36,753 bases of DNA, taken from the IMG/VR virus record IMGVR_UViG_3300036819_000343, positions 1 to 36,753 of that record; one strand, 5' to 3'. A program made the position numbers and the translations under genes. The notes beneath the pieces were generated by a model. The model was not told the DNA's origin. It did no database searches and saw nothing but the letters and a program-made list of their open reading frames with translations. Origin of the DNA: a virus. Of this stretch, positions 16,503 through 23,715 are shown piece after piece (the stretch's first letter is position 1; each line of letters opens with the position of its first letter).

Positions 16503-17218
16503 TGATTCAGAAGATCATCACGCCTCGGATAGCACCAGTCATTACGCCCGAACGCCTTGCTGCGTTCGGACGCTTTGACGTGCCGCAAAAGTACGTCACA
16601 GGTTCGTCTCCTGCCATCCAGACAGACGACTACACGCTGCTTCAGGTGTTCATCGACGCCGCCACTGACCAAGTCGAAACAATGGCGCAATGGGCTTGCA
16701 TGGCCGAGCAGGTCTACTTCACGCTCGATTTCTTCCCGAATACGCAAGACCCGCGCAACTTTCTTCAGTACGAGTTGAGCTACAGCTTTGCCATCACTCC
16801 TTGGTGGTGGTGGGGCTTTCCGACAAGGGACAGCGTCGAGTTCGTGCGCCGCCCTGTTCTAGTTCCAGGCGTATCGCCTGTGACGAATCCTGTAGTCGTC
16901 ACCTACTTCGATCAGAACGGCGTGTCTCAGACTTGGAATCCATCAAACTACTACATTCAAGACAACAAGCTGACACTCACCGTAGGCAACTGGTGGCCAC
17001 TCACAGATCGCCGTCAGGACTGCATTCAGATTACATATTGGGCTGGCAATACCAGCACTCCAGCGAGTGTGGATGCTCGTCTGCAGATGGCAATAATGTT
17101 TCTCGCAAATCACTTCTGGGAAAACCGCACCATCATTTCTGTGGACCCTTCAAGCGAAGTCTGGGGAACGCTCTGCACGATGTTGAGCAGCTACAAGACT
17201 TATCGCATACCGAGATAA
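16502..17218 (+). CDS. Head-tail connector (gp6-like / phiE125 gp8 type)
   Basis: A 238-residue protein that would sit under the portal as the first connector ring. The N-terminal domain is helical and aromatic (QTDDYTLLQVFIDAATDQVETMAQ); the centre has a Trp-rich strand region (ITPWWWWGFPTRDSVE) and QYELSYSF; the end is helical again (DARLQMAIMFLANHFWENRT), as in gp6-like adaptor proteins. It starts on the protease stop codon (TAATG). It is longer than the usual 100-residue connector and more like the phiE125 gp8 group. Confidence 0.75.
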   Translation: MIQKIITPRIAPVITPERLAAFGRFDVPQKYVTGSSPAIQTDDYTLLQVFIDAATDQVETMAQWACMAEQVYFTLDFFPNTQDPRNFLQYELSYSFAITPWWWWGFPTRDSVEFVRRPVLVPGVSPVTNPVVVTYFDQNGVSQTWNPSNYYIQDNKLTLTVGNWWPLTDRRQDCIQITYWAGNTSTPASVDARLQMAIMFLANHFWENRTIISVDPSSEVWGTLCTMLSSYKTYRIPR

Positions 17219-17220
17219 TC

Positions 17221-17595
17221 ATGCCGCTGCCAAGAAGATCGAGTGGAATTCGCTATTTGCCGTCCAGCGCGTTCAACACCTACATCACGATCCTCAATCC
17301 GAATGCTGGGCAAGCAGCCGATGGAACGCCGAACGCGCCAACGACGGTAGCGAGCGGCATACATGCGAACGTCTCGATTTGGCGCAGCAAGGAAGTCGAT
17401 AAAACGCAAACCCGTGTCGGCATAGCGTCGTACAAGATCGTTATCCGTTACCCGAAGATTTATTCGCTCGATGGCGGGATGCAGATTCTGCTTCGCAATC
17501 AACTTCACAACATTGACAGTTTCTACGACCCAGACGGGCAACAGGTGGAACTGCACATTTACACGCTGGTCACGAACGACACAGTGGGCAACTAA
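17221..17595 (+). CDS. Head-closure / head-tail adaptor protein
   Basis: A 124-residue protein two bases after the connector gene. The sequence is largely beta: NTYITILNPNAGQAADG, then VASGIHANVSIW, then KIVIRYPKIYSLDGGMQILL and VELHIYTLV, consistent with a small beta-barrel stopper like the SPP1 gp16 / HK97 gp7 family that closes the head. The start at 17221 is the first good ATG; the frame is open far upstream into the previous gene, but that part is a shadow. Confidence 0.75.
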   Translation: MPLPRRSSGIRYLPSSAFNTYITILNPNAGQAADGTPNAPTTVASGIHANVSIWRSKEVDKTQTRVGIASYKIVIRYPKIYSLDGGMQILLRNQLHNIDSFYDPDGQQVELHIYTLVTNDTVGN

Positions 17596-18017
17596 TGATT
17601 GAGCAAGGATTGTTCCAACTCGTTGCGCAGAATGCGGCCGTCAAATCTCTTGTCGGCGTGGATACCAGCGGGACAACGAAAGCGTTCTGGATTCTCGCGC
17701 AAAAGGGAGCCTCCGTACCATATCTCGTGTTCCAGCGCACAGCAACGAGTGATCTTTACAGCATGAACGGTTTTGCTGGTGTTCGTGACGCATTGTTTCA
17801 GGTGGATTGTTATGCAACCTCTTATTACGCCAGCCGCAGCATCGCGGCGGCGGTAAGGGAAGTGCTCCAGTCATATAAAGGCACTCTGCCCGATTCAACC
17901 CAGGTGCTCGCCGTGCTAACAGAAAAGGATTGGGACCTGGAATACGAAGAGGGAAGTAAAGGTTTCGTGTTTCGAGCCATGTTGGAATTCCGCATCTGGT
18001 ACATCGACAACGCTTAA
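17595..18017 (+). CDS. Tail terminator (DUF3168-like)
   Basis: A 140-residue protein that would cap the tail tube and join it to the head. The pattern is typical for DUF3168: LFQLVAQNAAVKSLVG at the start, VPYLVFQRT, then ALFQVDCYATSYYASRSIAAAVREVL and a last strand FVFRAMLEFRIWY. It starts on the stop codon of the adaptor (TAATG). Length and position agree with the family. Confidence 0.85.
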   Translation: MIEQGLFQLVAQNAAVKSLVGVDTSGTTKAFWILAQKGASVPYLVFQRTATSDLYSMNGFAGVRDALFQVDCYATSYYASRSIAAAVREVLQSYKGTLPDSTQVLAVLTEKDWDLEYEEGSKGFVFRAMLEFRIWYIDNA

Positions 18018-18029
18018 CAGGGTTTAATC

Positions 18030-18368
18030 ATGACGCTGCTTGCAATATACGCATTCATCAAATTCTGGCTACCGCTTGCTACCGCAACAAGCCTTTGCGT
18101 AAAGGGATTCTTTTACACCCGCTCCGTTGTCAGGAACGCTCAGGATGGCATCAGTATTTGGACGAATACTCTTCTCGACAACCACATGGCGCACATTCAG
18201 AAGGCTGCGGAAGATGCTTCCGACTCTCTGAAATCCATTGCTGAAGCGAATCATGACTTCGCTGTTGCAATGCGTGAGATGAGAGAAGACTTTCAGGAAT
18301 CGCAAGCTGAAAACATTCGAGTGCAAGGCGCCATTCTGACAGGAATCGAAGTCCTCAAAGACAGGTAG
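18030..18368 (+). CDS. Small membrane-anchored coiled-coil protein
   Basis: A 112-residue protein with one N-terminal hydrophobic segment (LLAIYAFIKFWLPLATATSL, residues 3-22) and a long charged helix after it (residues about 45-110). The AGGG ribosome site is 8-9 bases before the ATG. The form, one membrane helix plus a coiled coil, also fits a holin or a lysis accessory protein, or an infection-exclusion protein, but the location in the connector cluster is not usual for lysis genes. No family is recognised. Confidence 0.6.
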   Translation: MTLLAIYAFIKFWLPLATATSLCVKGFFYTRSVVRNAQDGISIWTNTLLDNHMAHIQKAAEDASDSLKSIAEANHDFAVAMREMREDFQESQAENIRVQGAILTGIEVLKDR

Positions 18369-18370
18369 CA

Positions 18371-18631
18371 ATGAATCACTTCGCCACAATCGCTTCCGCT
18401 CGTGAATACGTGGAGAAGCTAAACGGCACGATCACAGACAGTCTGGCTGACATAGAGCAGGAGATACAGTCGAGCGATCAGCGAAAGAAGCGCACTCATG
18501 GGCTAATGGTGGTGCGCTACAAATTGCAGCAAGCACATCGGACGCTTGATCGAGGCCAAGCAATATTAAGAGATCTGGAGCGGCTGGAGAAAGTATTGGA
18601 TTGTCCAACGGTAGACGCTGATGCCAAGTAG
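18371..18631 (+). CDS. Hypothetical coiled-coil protein
   Basis: An 86-residue all-helical protein (for example SREYVEKLN-like helix, then LADIEQEIQSSDQRKKR and QQAHRTLDRGQAILRDLERLEKVL). It follows the membrane protein by 2 nt and overlaps the HNH gene by 11 nt. The two coiled-coil genes at 18030 and 18371 may interact. The function is unknown. Confidence 0.6.
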   Translation: MNHFATIASAREYVEKLNGTITDSLADIEQEIQSSDQRKKRTHGLMVVRYKLQQAHRTLDRGQAILRDLERLEKVLDCPTVDADAK

Positions 18632-19043
18632 TCCAACATCATTATGCCTTGACTGTTCATCAAGGGCGGCGGACGGAACCAAGTATTGTGTCGCGCATCA
18701 AACGACGAACAGATCAATCGAACATCGTCGTCTGTATGACACGTATCGAGCAGACGATCCAATCAGGCAGCTTTACCGCAATAGACGCTGGCAATGTACC
18801 AGAAGGATCGTGCTTCGCAGGGACATCTTGTGCCAAGACGCAGAGGGATGCCCACATGCCGCAACAGTAGTGGACCACCATCCACTCAGGGCCAGGGTGA
18901 TAGTGGCCACGCTGGGCAAGGACGCCTTCTATGATCCCAACCGCTGTCGTGGCATGTGCAAGCCGCACCATGACAGACATACAGCAACGCAAGAATCAGG
19001 CTTTGCTATGGCCGTGCGGGGCATTAAAACGATCCGCGCCTGA
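18621..19043 (+). CDS. HNH endonuclease with zinc-binding cysteines
   Basis: A 140-residue protein. It begins with a Cys/His cluster (CLDCSS then YCVAHQ) typical of phage HNH proteins, then a helical part (LYRNRRWQCTRRIVLRRD), then CQDAEGCPHAATVVDHHPLRA (the DHH core) and RCRGMCKPHHDRHTA (the closing Cys-x-x-His). Such small HNH proteins occur in packaging modules and sometimes as homing elements. This one lies between connector and capsid genes, away from the first HNH at 9835, so it may be a mobile insertion rather than the packaging nuclease. Confidence 0.82.
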   Translation: MPSSPTSLCLDCSSRAADGTKYCVAHQTTNRSIEHRRLYDTYRADDPIRQLYRNRRWQCTRRIVLRRDILCQDAEGCPHAATVVDHHPLRARVIVATLGKDAFYDPNRCRGMCKPHHDRHTATQESGFAMAVRGIKTIRA

Positions 19044-19139
19044 ATGAAATTGATCAGGTTACCTGCGTACCGTTGCGGCGCGGTGCCTGGTGCCCAATTA
19101 TGGATAGCAGAGCAACCTCGCCCAAAGGGAGGCACCCCG

Positions 19140-19478
19140 ATGATTAGAAAATTCTATGCAGGTAGGTCCCCGCGTGGTGAGTTTGCCGCGTTGTGGTTTA
19201 GCAGCATCCTTATGTTGAAAGCCTTTTCAATGTTGGCCGACTACACCAAGAGCGACATGGCCGCCATCATTCTGTTTCTCGTTGCTCTGTCGTGCGTGCC
19301 CCTTATGGCAGGTGCCGCGATTCGCCGCGTGCATGACCTCGGGCACTCAGGATGGTGGGCTCTAACAATCCTCGTGCCGTTTGTTGGCCTTTATTTCCTG
19401 TTCGCAAAGGGAGTAAATCCGTACGCGAGCACAAAGCAACCCTCGGGTATCTTCGAGCCCGAGGTGGCGGCCAAGTAA
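19140..19478 (+). CDS. DUF805-like membrane protein
   Basis: A 112-residue membrane protein with three hydrophobic segments (about residues 16-30, 37-57 and 74-90). The signature RRVHDLGHSGWWAL followed by a membrane helix and VNPYAS matches DUF805, a bacterial inner-membrane family of unknown biochemical role. The ATG at 19140 with GGGAGG eight bases upstream is better than the in-frame ATG at 19044. DUF805 proteins are usually chromosomal and rare in structural phage modules, so it is probably a moron gene carried as cargo. Confidence 0.75.
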   Translation: MIRKFYAGRSPRGEFAALWFSSILMLKAFSMLADYTKSDMAAIILFLVALSCVPLMAGAAIRRVHDLGHSGWWALTILVPFVGLYFLFAKGVNPYASTKQPSGIFEPEVAAK

Positions 19479-19480
19479 TC

Positions 19481-19563
19481 CCGGCATAACCAGGAACCTA
19501 CTGCTCGTAAAATGCTGTGCAAAGCTGACAATCGGACGAAGTCCGGATAGACCCGTATGCCGG
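19481..19563 (+). other. Intergenic fold enclosed by an 8-bp inverted repeat
   Basis: CCGGCATA (19481-19488) pairs with TATGCCGG (19556-19563). Within it lies CGGAC-GAA-GTCCG and a weaker GCT/AGC hairpin. It lies just after the DUF805 gene and before the second small-terminase-like gene. It may be a transcript-processing or stability element, with no clear terminator U-run. Confidence 0.35.
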
Positions 19564-19642
19564 TCAGATCTCTGGACTAATCGCCGAAGCTGCCCGTCGC
19601 CCGCGGTTTTTGCACATATCTCCACTATTTGGATTTAGCTTT

Positions 19643-20029
19643 ATGGGACGAAATAAGACACCGACTGCTGTATTAGAGGCCAAAGGCTCGTTTATTCGTC
19701 ATCCTGAGCGTGAACGCCCAGATGAACCCACGACGGATCGTCTGCTTGGACCTCCGCCCGACTGGATGACTCCCGAACAGAAGCGAGTCTGGGAGCAATT
19801 GGCAAGCGAAGCCCTGCCTGGAGTGCTGTTTGAATCGGATCGCATGTTGTTTTCACTCATGGTCAGGCTTGCGACGAAACTCCTCGGTAATAAAGACATG
19901 ATGGCGAGCGAGATGAGCATGTTGATTACGCTCGGGTCGAAGTTCGCCATGAATCCTGCCGACCGCTCAAGAGTCACAATCGACGCTCCGAAAGACTCCT
20001 CGCTTCAGATCTTCCTGCAACGGCAATAG
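19643..20029 (+). CDS. Second P27-like small-terminase-type protein
   Basis: A 128-residue protein. It opens with GRNKTPTAVLEAKGSF and ends with FAMNPADRSRVTID; the first resembles the GR-x-P-x-P start, and the second the GLTPxSRSRV ending, of P27 small terminases. In between there is a helical region (MTPEQKRVWEQLASEALPG ... DRMLFSLMVRLATKLL). The start is the ATG at 19643; a TTG at 19610 is unlikely. It is far from the large terminase and beside the capsid gene. It could be a second small terminase, a head accessory protein evolved from one, or the true partner. Assignment is by pattern memory. Confidence 0.68.
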   Translation: MGRNKTPTAVLEAKGSFIRHPERERPDEPTTDRLLGPPPDWMTPEQKRVWEQLASEALPGVLFESDRMLFSLMVRLATKLLGNKDMMASEMSMLITLGSKFAMNPADRSRVTIDAPKDSSLQIFLQRQ

Positions 20030-20044
20030 CCACTCTTGAATTAG

Positions 20045-20060
20045 GACTATCTAGCCCTAA
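20045..20060 (+). repeat. Dispersed repeat copy 2
   Basis: GACTATCTAGCCCTAA, identical to the copy at 21477. It lies 103 nt upstream of the major capsid start. With the preceding TTAG it forms a short inverted repeat TTAGG/CCTAA. Confidence 0.8.
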
Positions 20061-20163
20061 GTGAAAGCTCTCATCTGCGGCTCCATCGAGTCCGCCAGAG
20101 CCTTGTGTCCGTTCTCGTTCCGCTGAACGCCTTGGGACAACACCACACATTCAGGACATCTAA

Positions 20164-21414
20164 ATGAATTCCATCGAACTAAATAAGCGCAAGAACGCTC
20201 TCCTTGACGAGCAGGAACTAATGCTCAAGGCGGCAACTGAAGCTCACAGCAAGCTGACTGCCGATCAGGAGACCCGCTTCGAGGCTTGCAACAAAGAACT
20301 AGACGAGATCAACAAGAGCATCGTTCGTTTCGACGCGATTGCTAAGAGCAAGAGCGAGATTGCACTGCCGAATACCGCAGGCGTCATCGCCGAAAGCGGC
20401 ACCAAGTCCAAGTTTTATGCGTTCGGTAGCCGTACTCCACTCGACGCAACCAAGATCGACACCAAGGCATTCTGGGCCTCACTGAAGTCCAAGTCAGCGT
20501 TCGATCAGTATCTGTTCACTAACGCCGCATTAGGCGAAGGTGGAACCGCTGCTGATGGTTCGGCACTTGTACCAATCCAGACCGATCCATCCATTCCGAA
20601 CTTGCAGATGGTGGAATGCTCGGCCCGTAGTTTGTCTACCGTCATCACGACTGAGATGGACTTGAATGTCCCGTACCAGTCAGGCAAGACCGTAGCCTCA
20701 CAGAAGGCTGAATCAAACAACTCCAGCACCAACGCATTCGCTACGAGCGTTCCGACTTTCGCAACCACGAAGCTGTCGGCTTACATGCTCGGCGATAGCG
20801 TCTTTGCGTCCTGGGAACTTCTACAGGATGCCAAGGCCGCAGGCCAGTTCATTACCGCCGATTTGGCCCGTGCCATTCGTGTAGCTGAAGAGTCTGCGTT
20901 CATTAGCGGTACAGGTAGCGGACAGCCACAGGGCTATCTCGGCAATGCTACTGCCGCTGTCGGTGCAACTATCACCGCTGGCGCAGGAGCACTCAGCACG
21001 AACAATATTCTCGACGCGATGGCTACGCTGAATCGTGCGTATTACAGCAATGCAACGTGGCTCGTCAATCGTCAGGAAGCAGTTCGTCTGTTCAAGGCGC
21101 AATTGGCAGCTTCACAGTTCCAGACTTACTTCACGTTTGACACCAACGGCGCGTGGCGTCTGCTTGGTTTCCCGATGGAGTTCTCGGCAGCACTGCCTGT
21201 ATTCAACGCATCTCCGCTCGTTACTGGAGCATGGTTGTTCGGTGACTTTGCTTCCTACGCTGTAATCGGCGACCGTGGCGACTCTAGCATCAAGATCAAG
21301 GTGCTGGATCAGGTGGCTGCACTCAATGGTCAGACGGTTATCCTCGGATACCGCCGTGTTGACCAGCGCGTGATCCTGCAAGAAGCTGTCGTTCAGTTGA
21401 ACACAAATGCTTAA
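20164..21414 (+). CDS. Major capsid protein (HK97 fold)
   Basis: A 416-residue HK97-type capsid protein. Residues 1-70 form a charged helical delta domain (DEQELMLKAATEAHSKLTAD), which the protease would remove. The core has GGTAADGSALVPIQ (start of the mature shell domain), then SVFASWELLQDAKAAGQFI, RVAEESAFISGTGSGQPQGYL, and later a P-loop-like GDFASYAVIGDRG. The weak ribosome site AGGA precedes the ATG. The gene stands alone: it is flanked by the 16-bp repeats and followed by its own terminator, which would cap the most abundant message. Confidence 0.94.
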   Translation: MNSIELNKRKNALLDEQELMLKAATEAHSKLTADQETRFEACNKELDEINKSIVRFDAIAKSKSEIALPNTAGVIAESGTKSKFYAFGSRTPLDATKIDTKAFWASLKSKSAFDQYLFTNAALGEGGTAADGSALVPIQTDPSIPNLQMVECSARSLSTVITTEMDLNVPYQSGKTVASQKAESNNSSTNAFATSVPTFATTKLSAYMLGDSVFASWELLQDAKAAGQFITADLARAIRVAEESAFISGTGSGQPQGYLGNATAAVGATITAGAGALSTNNILDAMATLNRAYYSNATWLVNRQEAVRLFKAQLAASQFQTYFTFDTNGAWRLLGFPMEFSAALPVFNASPLVTGAWLFGDFASYAVIGDRGDSSIKIKVLDQVAALNGQTVILGYRRVDQRVILQEAVVQLNTNA

Positions 21415-21434
21415 TTCTCTCGAAGAGGATGGCA

Positions 21435-21463
21435 AAACGCCCCGCTTAATAGGCGGGGCTTTT
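21435..21463 (+). terminator. Rho-independent terminator of the capsid gene
   Basis: GCCCCGC (21439-21445), loop TTAATAG, GCGGGGC (21453-21459) and then TTTT. The stem is a perfect seven-base GC pairing with flanking A and T runs, so it could work in both directions. It starts 25 nt after the capsid stop. Confidence 0.9.
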
Positions 21464-21476
21464 GCTTTGGGATTAA

Positions 21477-21492
21477 GACTATCTAGCCCTAA
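21477..21492 (+). repeat. Dispersed repeat copy 3
   Basis: GACTATCTAGCCCTAA, identical to copy 2. It follows the capsid terminator, so copies 2 and 3 flank the capsid gene and its terminator as a 1.43-kb unit. Confidence 0.8.
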
Positions 21493-21515
21493 TTGAGAGA
21501 GAAAGTTAATACTGC

Positions 21516-21635
21516 AAGTGAACACCGTTTGACGAGCTTCTCACTCGTGAGACAGCAGTTTATTTGTCCATTAGACCTGTTGAGCTTATGACGCATCCCT
21601 GCGTTCGATTGTGCCTGCTCACACGGTGTTCACTT
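21516..21635 (+). ncRNA. Candidate cloverleaf-like structured RNA
   Basis: A 12-bp perfect inverted repeat, AAGTGAACACCG (21516-21527) with CGGTGTTCACTT (21624-21635), closes a 96-nt loop. Inside it three smaller hairpins can be drawn: ACGAG-CTTCTCA-CTCGT; CAGCAG with CTGTTG (one G-U pair), enclosing GTC-CATTA-GAC; and ACGCA-TCCC-TGCGT. The result is a multi-branched fold in a gap with no gene (21415-21662). It is not a tRNA: length and loops do not fit. Function could be regulation of the tail operon, or a DNA recombination or processing element. Confidence 0.42.
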
Positions 21636-21662
21636 CCCGCCTTTCTCCCAAAGACAACTTAA

Positions 21663-22100
21663 ATGGAAATAGAAATCGACGGTCTTAAAGAACTGTCTGA
21701 CAGACTCGCTTCAATGCCTGCAAAAGCTGCCAAGAGATATTTGTCTCGTGCTGGCGAAGCCGCAGCTACTGTCGTTGCAGAAGCACTAAAAGAATCTGCG
21801 CCAGTCCAAGTCGGCATCCTCGAAGAATCAATCGTCTCGAAGAAAGAGTGGCTAGACGGAGACGAGACCGTAATGGAAATCAGTGTCGGGCCTACCAAGC
21901 AGGCTTTCTGGGGCAGCTTTCAAGAATTCGGCACTCAAGAAGTGTCAGGTGTCGATAAGAACGGCGAGCCGTTCCATCACGCCGCGCAACCTGCCCAGCA
22001 TTGGATGGGCCGCGCCTGGGAAGGCTGTAAAGAGGAAGCACTAGACGCATTCGCAACCGAGGCAATCGGAATTCTTCAGGACCTCGAAAACAAAGGCTAA
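21663..22100 (+). CDS. HK97 gp10-like tail protein
   Basis: A 145-residue protein of the HK97 gp10 family, which joins head and tail assembly. The start IDGLKELSDRLASMPAKAAKRYLSRA, the strand KESAPVQVGILEESIV and the later region AFWGSFQEFGTQEVSG with a C-terminal helix fit the family well. The ribosome site before the ATG is weak. The gene heads the tail operon, which then runs without large gaps to 35516. Confidence 0.85.
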   Translation: MEIEIDGLKELSDRLASMPAKAAKRYLSRAGEAAATVVAEALKESAPVQVGILEESIVSKKEWLDGDETVMEISVGPTKQAFWGSFQEFGTQEVSGVDKNGEPFHHAAQPAQHWMGRAWEGCKEEALDAFATEAIGILQDLENKG

Positions 22101-22102
22101 CA

Positions 22103-22831
22103 ATGCTTCCATCTGTCTCTTGTATTTTGCCGACTGGCTATGGCGATAGGTATGTCGAGACCGCGATTGATTGCTTCTACGACCAAGACTACGCAGGTTC
22201 CCTGGAGCTAGTAATCGTCGATAACAACGACGAACCCCTCACATGGGCGACGGCATTGCCTGCTGTGAAGTACATACGCAGCGAGAGAACGACAGTCGCC
22301 GATCTGCGCAACCTCGGAACGCAGAATGCCATTGGCGAGATCTGTATCACCTGGGACGAGGACGACTGGTCTCATCCCGACCGCGTAGCAGCGCAGGTGA
22401 GGCGCCTTGAAGACTCAGGCAAAGCGGTGACGGGCTGGCACAACATCTTGTTCTATGACGAAGCGGGCGGTCGCACGTACAGATACTTCTATGAGCCGAG
22501 CGGCGGACAACATCCTCCATACGCTTGCGGCACTAGCCAGTGCTATCTCAAGTCGTGGTGGAAGAAACACCCATTTCGAGATGTCAACGGTGTAGAGGAT
22601 TGGCCCTTCACGCAAGTAGCCCGAGATGCTAATCAGCTTGACTCGTGTGATGCAGAGCAACTGTGCGTGGTACGAGCACACAGCGATTCAAAGTGTCCAC
22701 CACAATTCGGGCACAGGCAATTCCCAGCGGTAGAGCGCAGCACGTTCCCGCAAGAGTTCTTCGACGCCATCAGGCGAGAAGCAGCAAGAAACACCGCCGA
22801 TGGCGGACCCAAAGGAGTAATACATGTCTAA
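22103..22831 (+). CDS. Family 2-like glycosyltransferase
   Basis: A 242-residue GT-A fold glycosyltransferase with the expected signatures: VSCILPTGYGDRYVETAID at the N-terminus, LELVIVDNN, ADLRNLGTQNA, and the metal/nucleotide DxD-like site ITWDEDDWSHPDRV. The second half (SQCYLKSWWKK, EDWPFTQVA) forms the acceptor side. It would transfer a sugar from a nucleotide sugar to an acceptor. Its location between the gp10 gene and the tail-tube gene, overlapping the latter by 8 nt, suggests glycosylation of a virion protein or, less likely, host surface change or DNA modification. AAAGG precedes the ATG. Confidence 0.85.
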   Translation: MLPSVSCILPTGYGDRYVETAIDCFYDQDYAGSLELVIVDNNDEPLTWATALPAVKYIRSERTTVADLRNLGTQNAIGEICITWDEDDWSHPDRVAAQVRRLEDSGKAVTGWHNILFYDEAGGRTYRYFYEPSGGQHPPYACGTSQCYLKSWWKKHPFRDVNGVEDWPFTQVARDANQLDSCDAEQLCVVRAHSDSKCPPQFGHRQFPAVERSTFPQEFFDAIRREAARNTADGGPKGVIHV

Positions 22832-23240
22832 TCCAATTGTAGGAATCGGCGACGCGTTTGAATTTGCAACTGTCGCATCTCCCACTACATTCACCGTACT
22901 CGCAGGCGTACAGTCCATTAGCTTTTCTGGCGACAAGGTACAAGTCGAAAAAACCACAACGATGGCAACCGCCAATGGTGTGGACACTTTCATCGCATCC
23001 ACGCAGGACACTGGTAGCGTTGACGTGAAGTGCTTGTACGAGCCAGGTGACGCGACCCAGATTGCTCTTGAAGCAATTCGTCTCGCTGGCCAAGCGGTAC
23101 AGATGAAGGCCCTCTACGGAACGTCCAATAGCACGACGTTCAGCGGCATTGTTGAGTCCCTGACTCGTGCATTCCCGTTGGATAAGCCTGCCACTCTTGA
23201 CGTCAAGGTCAAGATCACTGGCCCTTGGACTATCGCCTAA
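22824..23240 (+). CDS. Major tail tube protein
   Basis: A 138-residue tail tube protein. The pattern, VGIGDAFEFATVASPTTFTVLAGVQSISFSGDKVQ, then the DTGSVDVKCLYEPGDATQ segment and FSGIVESLTRAFPLDKPATLDVKVKITG, is that of the small siphovirus tube family. AGGAG precedes the ATG inside the end of the glycosyltransferase gene. It forms stacked hexamers around the tape measure. Confidence 0.88.
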   Translation: MSNPIVGIGDAFEFATVASPTTFTVLAGVQSISFSGDKVQVEKTTTMATANGVDTFIASTQDTGSVDVKCLYEPGDATQIALEAIRLAGQAVQMKALYGTSNSTTFSGIVESLTRAFPLDKPATLDVKVKITGPWTIA

Positions 23241-23255
23241 TCCTCCCCTCTAGTT

Positions 23256-23274
23256 GGGGCGACCTTGTCGCCCC
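23256..23274 (+). other. Strong GC hairpin after the tail tube gene
   Basis: GGGGCGAC-CTT-GTCGCCCC is an 8-bp perfect hairpin 15 nt after the tail tube stop. No U-run follows, so it is more likely an RNA stabiliser or processing point protecting a highly expressed message than a full terminator. A second small hairpin, ACACC-ATA-GGTGT (23287-23299), lies just before the tail chaperone start. Confidence 0.55.
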
Positions 23275-23304
23275 GTTCACTCCTCAACACCATAGGTGTG
23301 CCTC

Positions 23305-23715
23305 ATGGCTGAAAAGCAAATCAAGACACGTACCACGCCGCACTTCTCCCTTCTCTTAGACAACGAAGACGGCTCTGCACCACAAGTGTGGAAGCTGTGC
23401 CCCGACTACCGCGCTATTGCAAAGATCGAAGAGGCCATTGGCAAGGACCTAAAGAAAATCGAGGACTGGAAAGACCTCTCCTCGGGCAAACATTTTCCAA
23501 CGATCGTGTGGGGCCTTCTCAATCGCTACAACCCAGAAATCACGCTTGAACAGGTGCTGGATGTATTGAACCCAGAGGCGCAGAGGCTCTTGTCCGATGA
23601 AATCTTCGACCTGCTATTCCCAGGCGTGAAAGAAGCATGGGAAAAGTTTGAGAAAGAAAAGGCCACGGGTGCAACTGCCGACCCAAACGTCCAGACGGCG
23701 ACGACGAGTTCCTAG
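23305..23715 (+). CDS. Tail assembly chaperone, G-like
   Basis: A 136-residue acidic, mostly helical protein beginning at the ATG at 23305; a GTG at 23296 is in frame but unlikely. It lies between the tail tube and tape measure genes, exactly where the lambda G/T pair is found. It has LCPDYRAIAKIEEAIGKDLKKIEDWKD and a Glu/Lys-rich C-terminus, fitting gpG-like chaperones. Near its end (23682-23688) is the canonical slippery heptamer CCCAAAC in the right phase, 25 nt before the stop codon, through which a longer fusion product is likely made (next entry). Confidence 0.82.
   Translation: MAEKQIKTRTTPHFSLLLDNEDGSAPQVWKLCPDYRAIAKIEEAIGKDLKKIEDWKDLSSGKHFPTIVWGLLNRYNPEITLEQVLDVLNPEAQRLLSDEIFDLLFPGVKEAWEKFEKEKATGATADPNVQTATTSS
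23682..23688 (+). promoter_or_regulatory. -1 programmed frameshift slippery site
   Basis: CCCAAAC in zero-frame phase C-CCA-AAC, fitting the X-XXY-YYZ rule. Its position between the G-like and T-like reading frames, both open around it, makes it the best candidate for ribosomal slippage. Confidence 0.78.

Noticed and set aside
16690-17220. Upstream extension of the head-closure gene
   Set aside because: The frame is open but overlaps the connector gene; the extension is Arg/Ser-rich shadow sequence, and the ATG at 17221 directly follows the connector stop.
20048-20053. TATCTA within the 16-bp repeat as a -10 box
   Set aside because: No -35-like hexamer at 16-18 nt is shared by the three copies, so an ordinary sigma-70 promoter is not supported.
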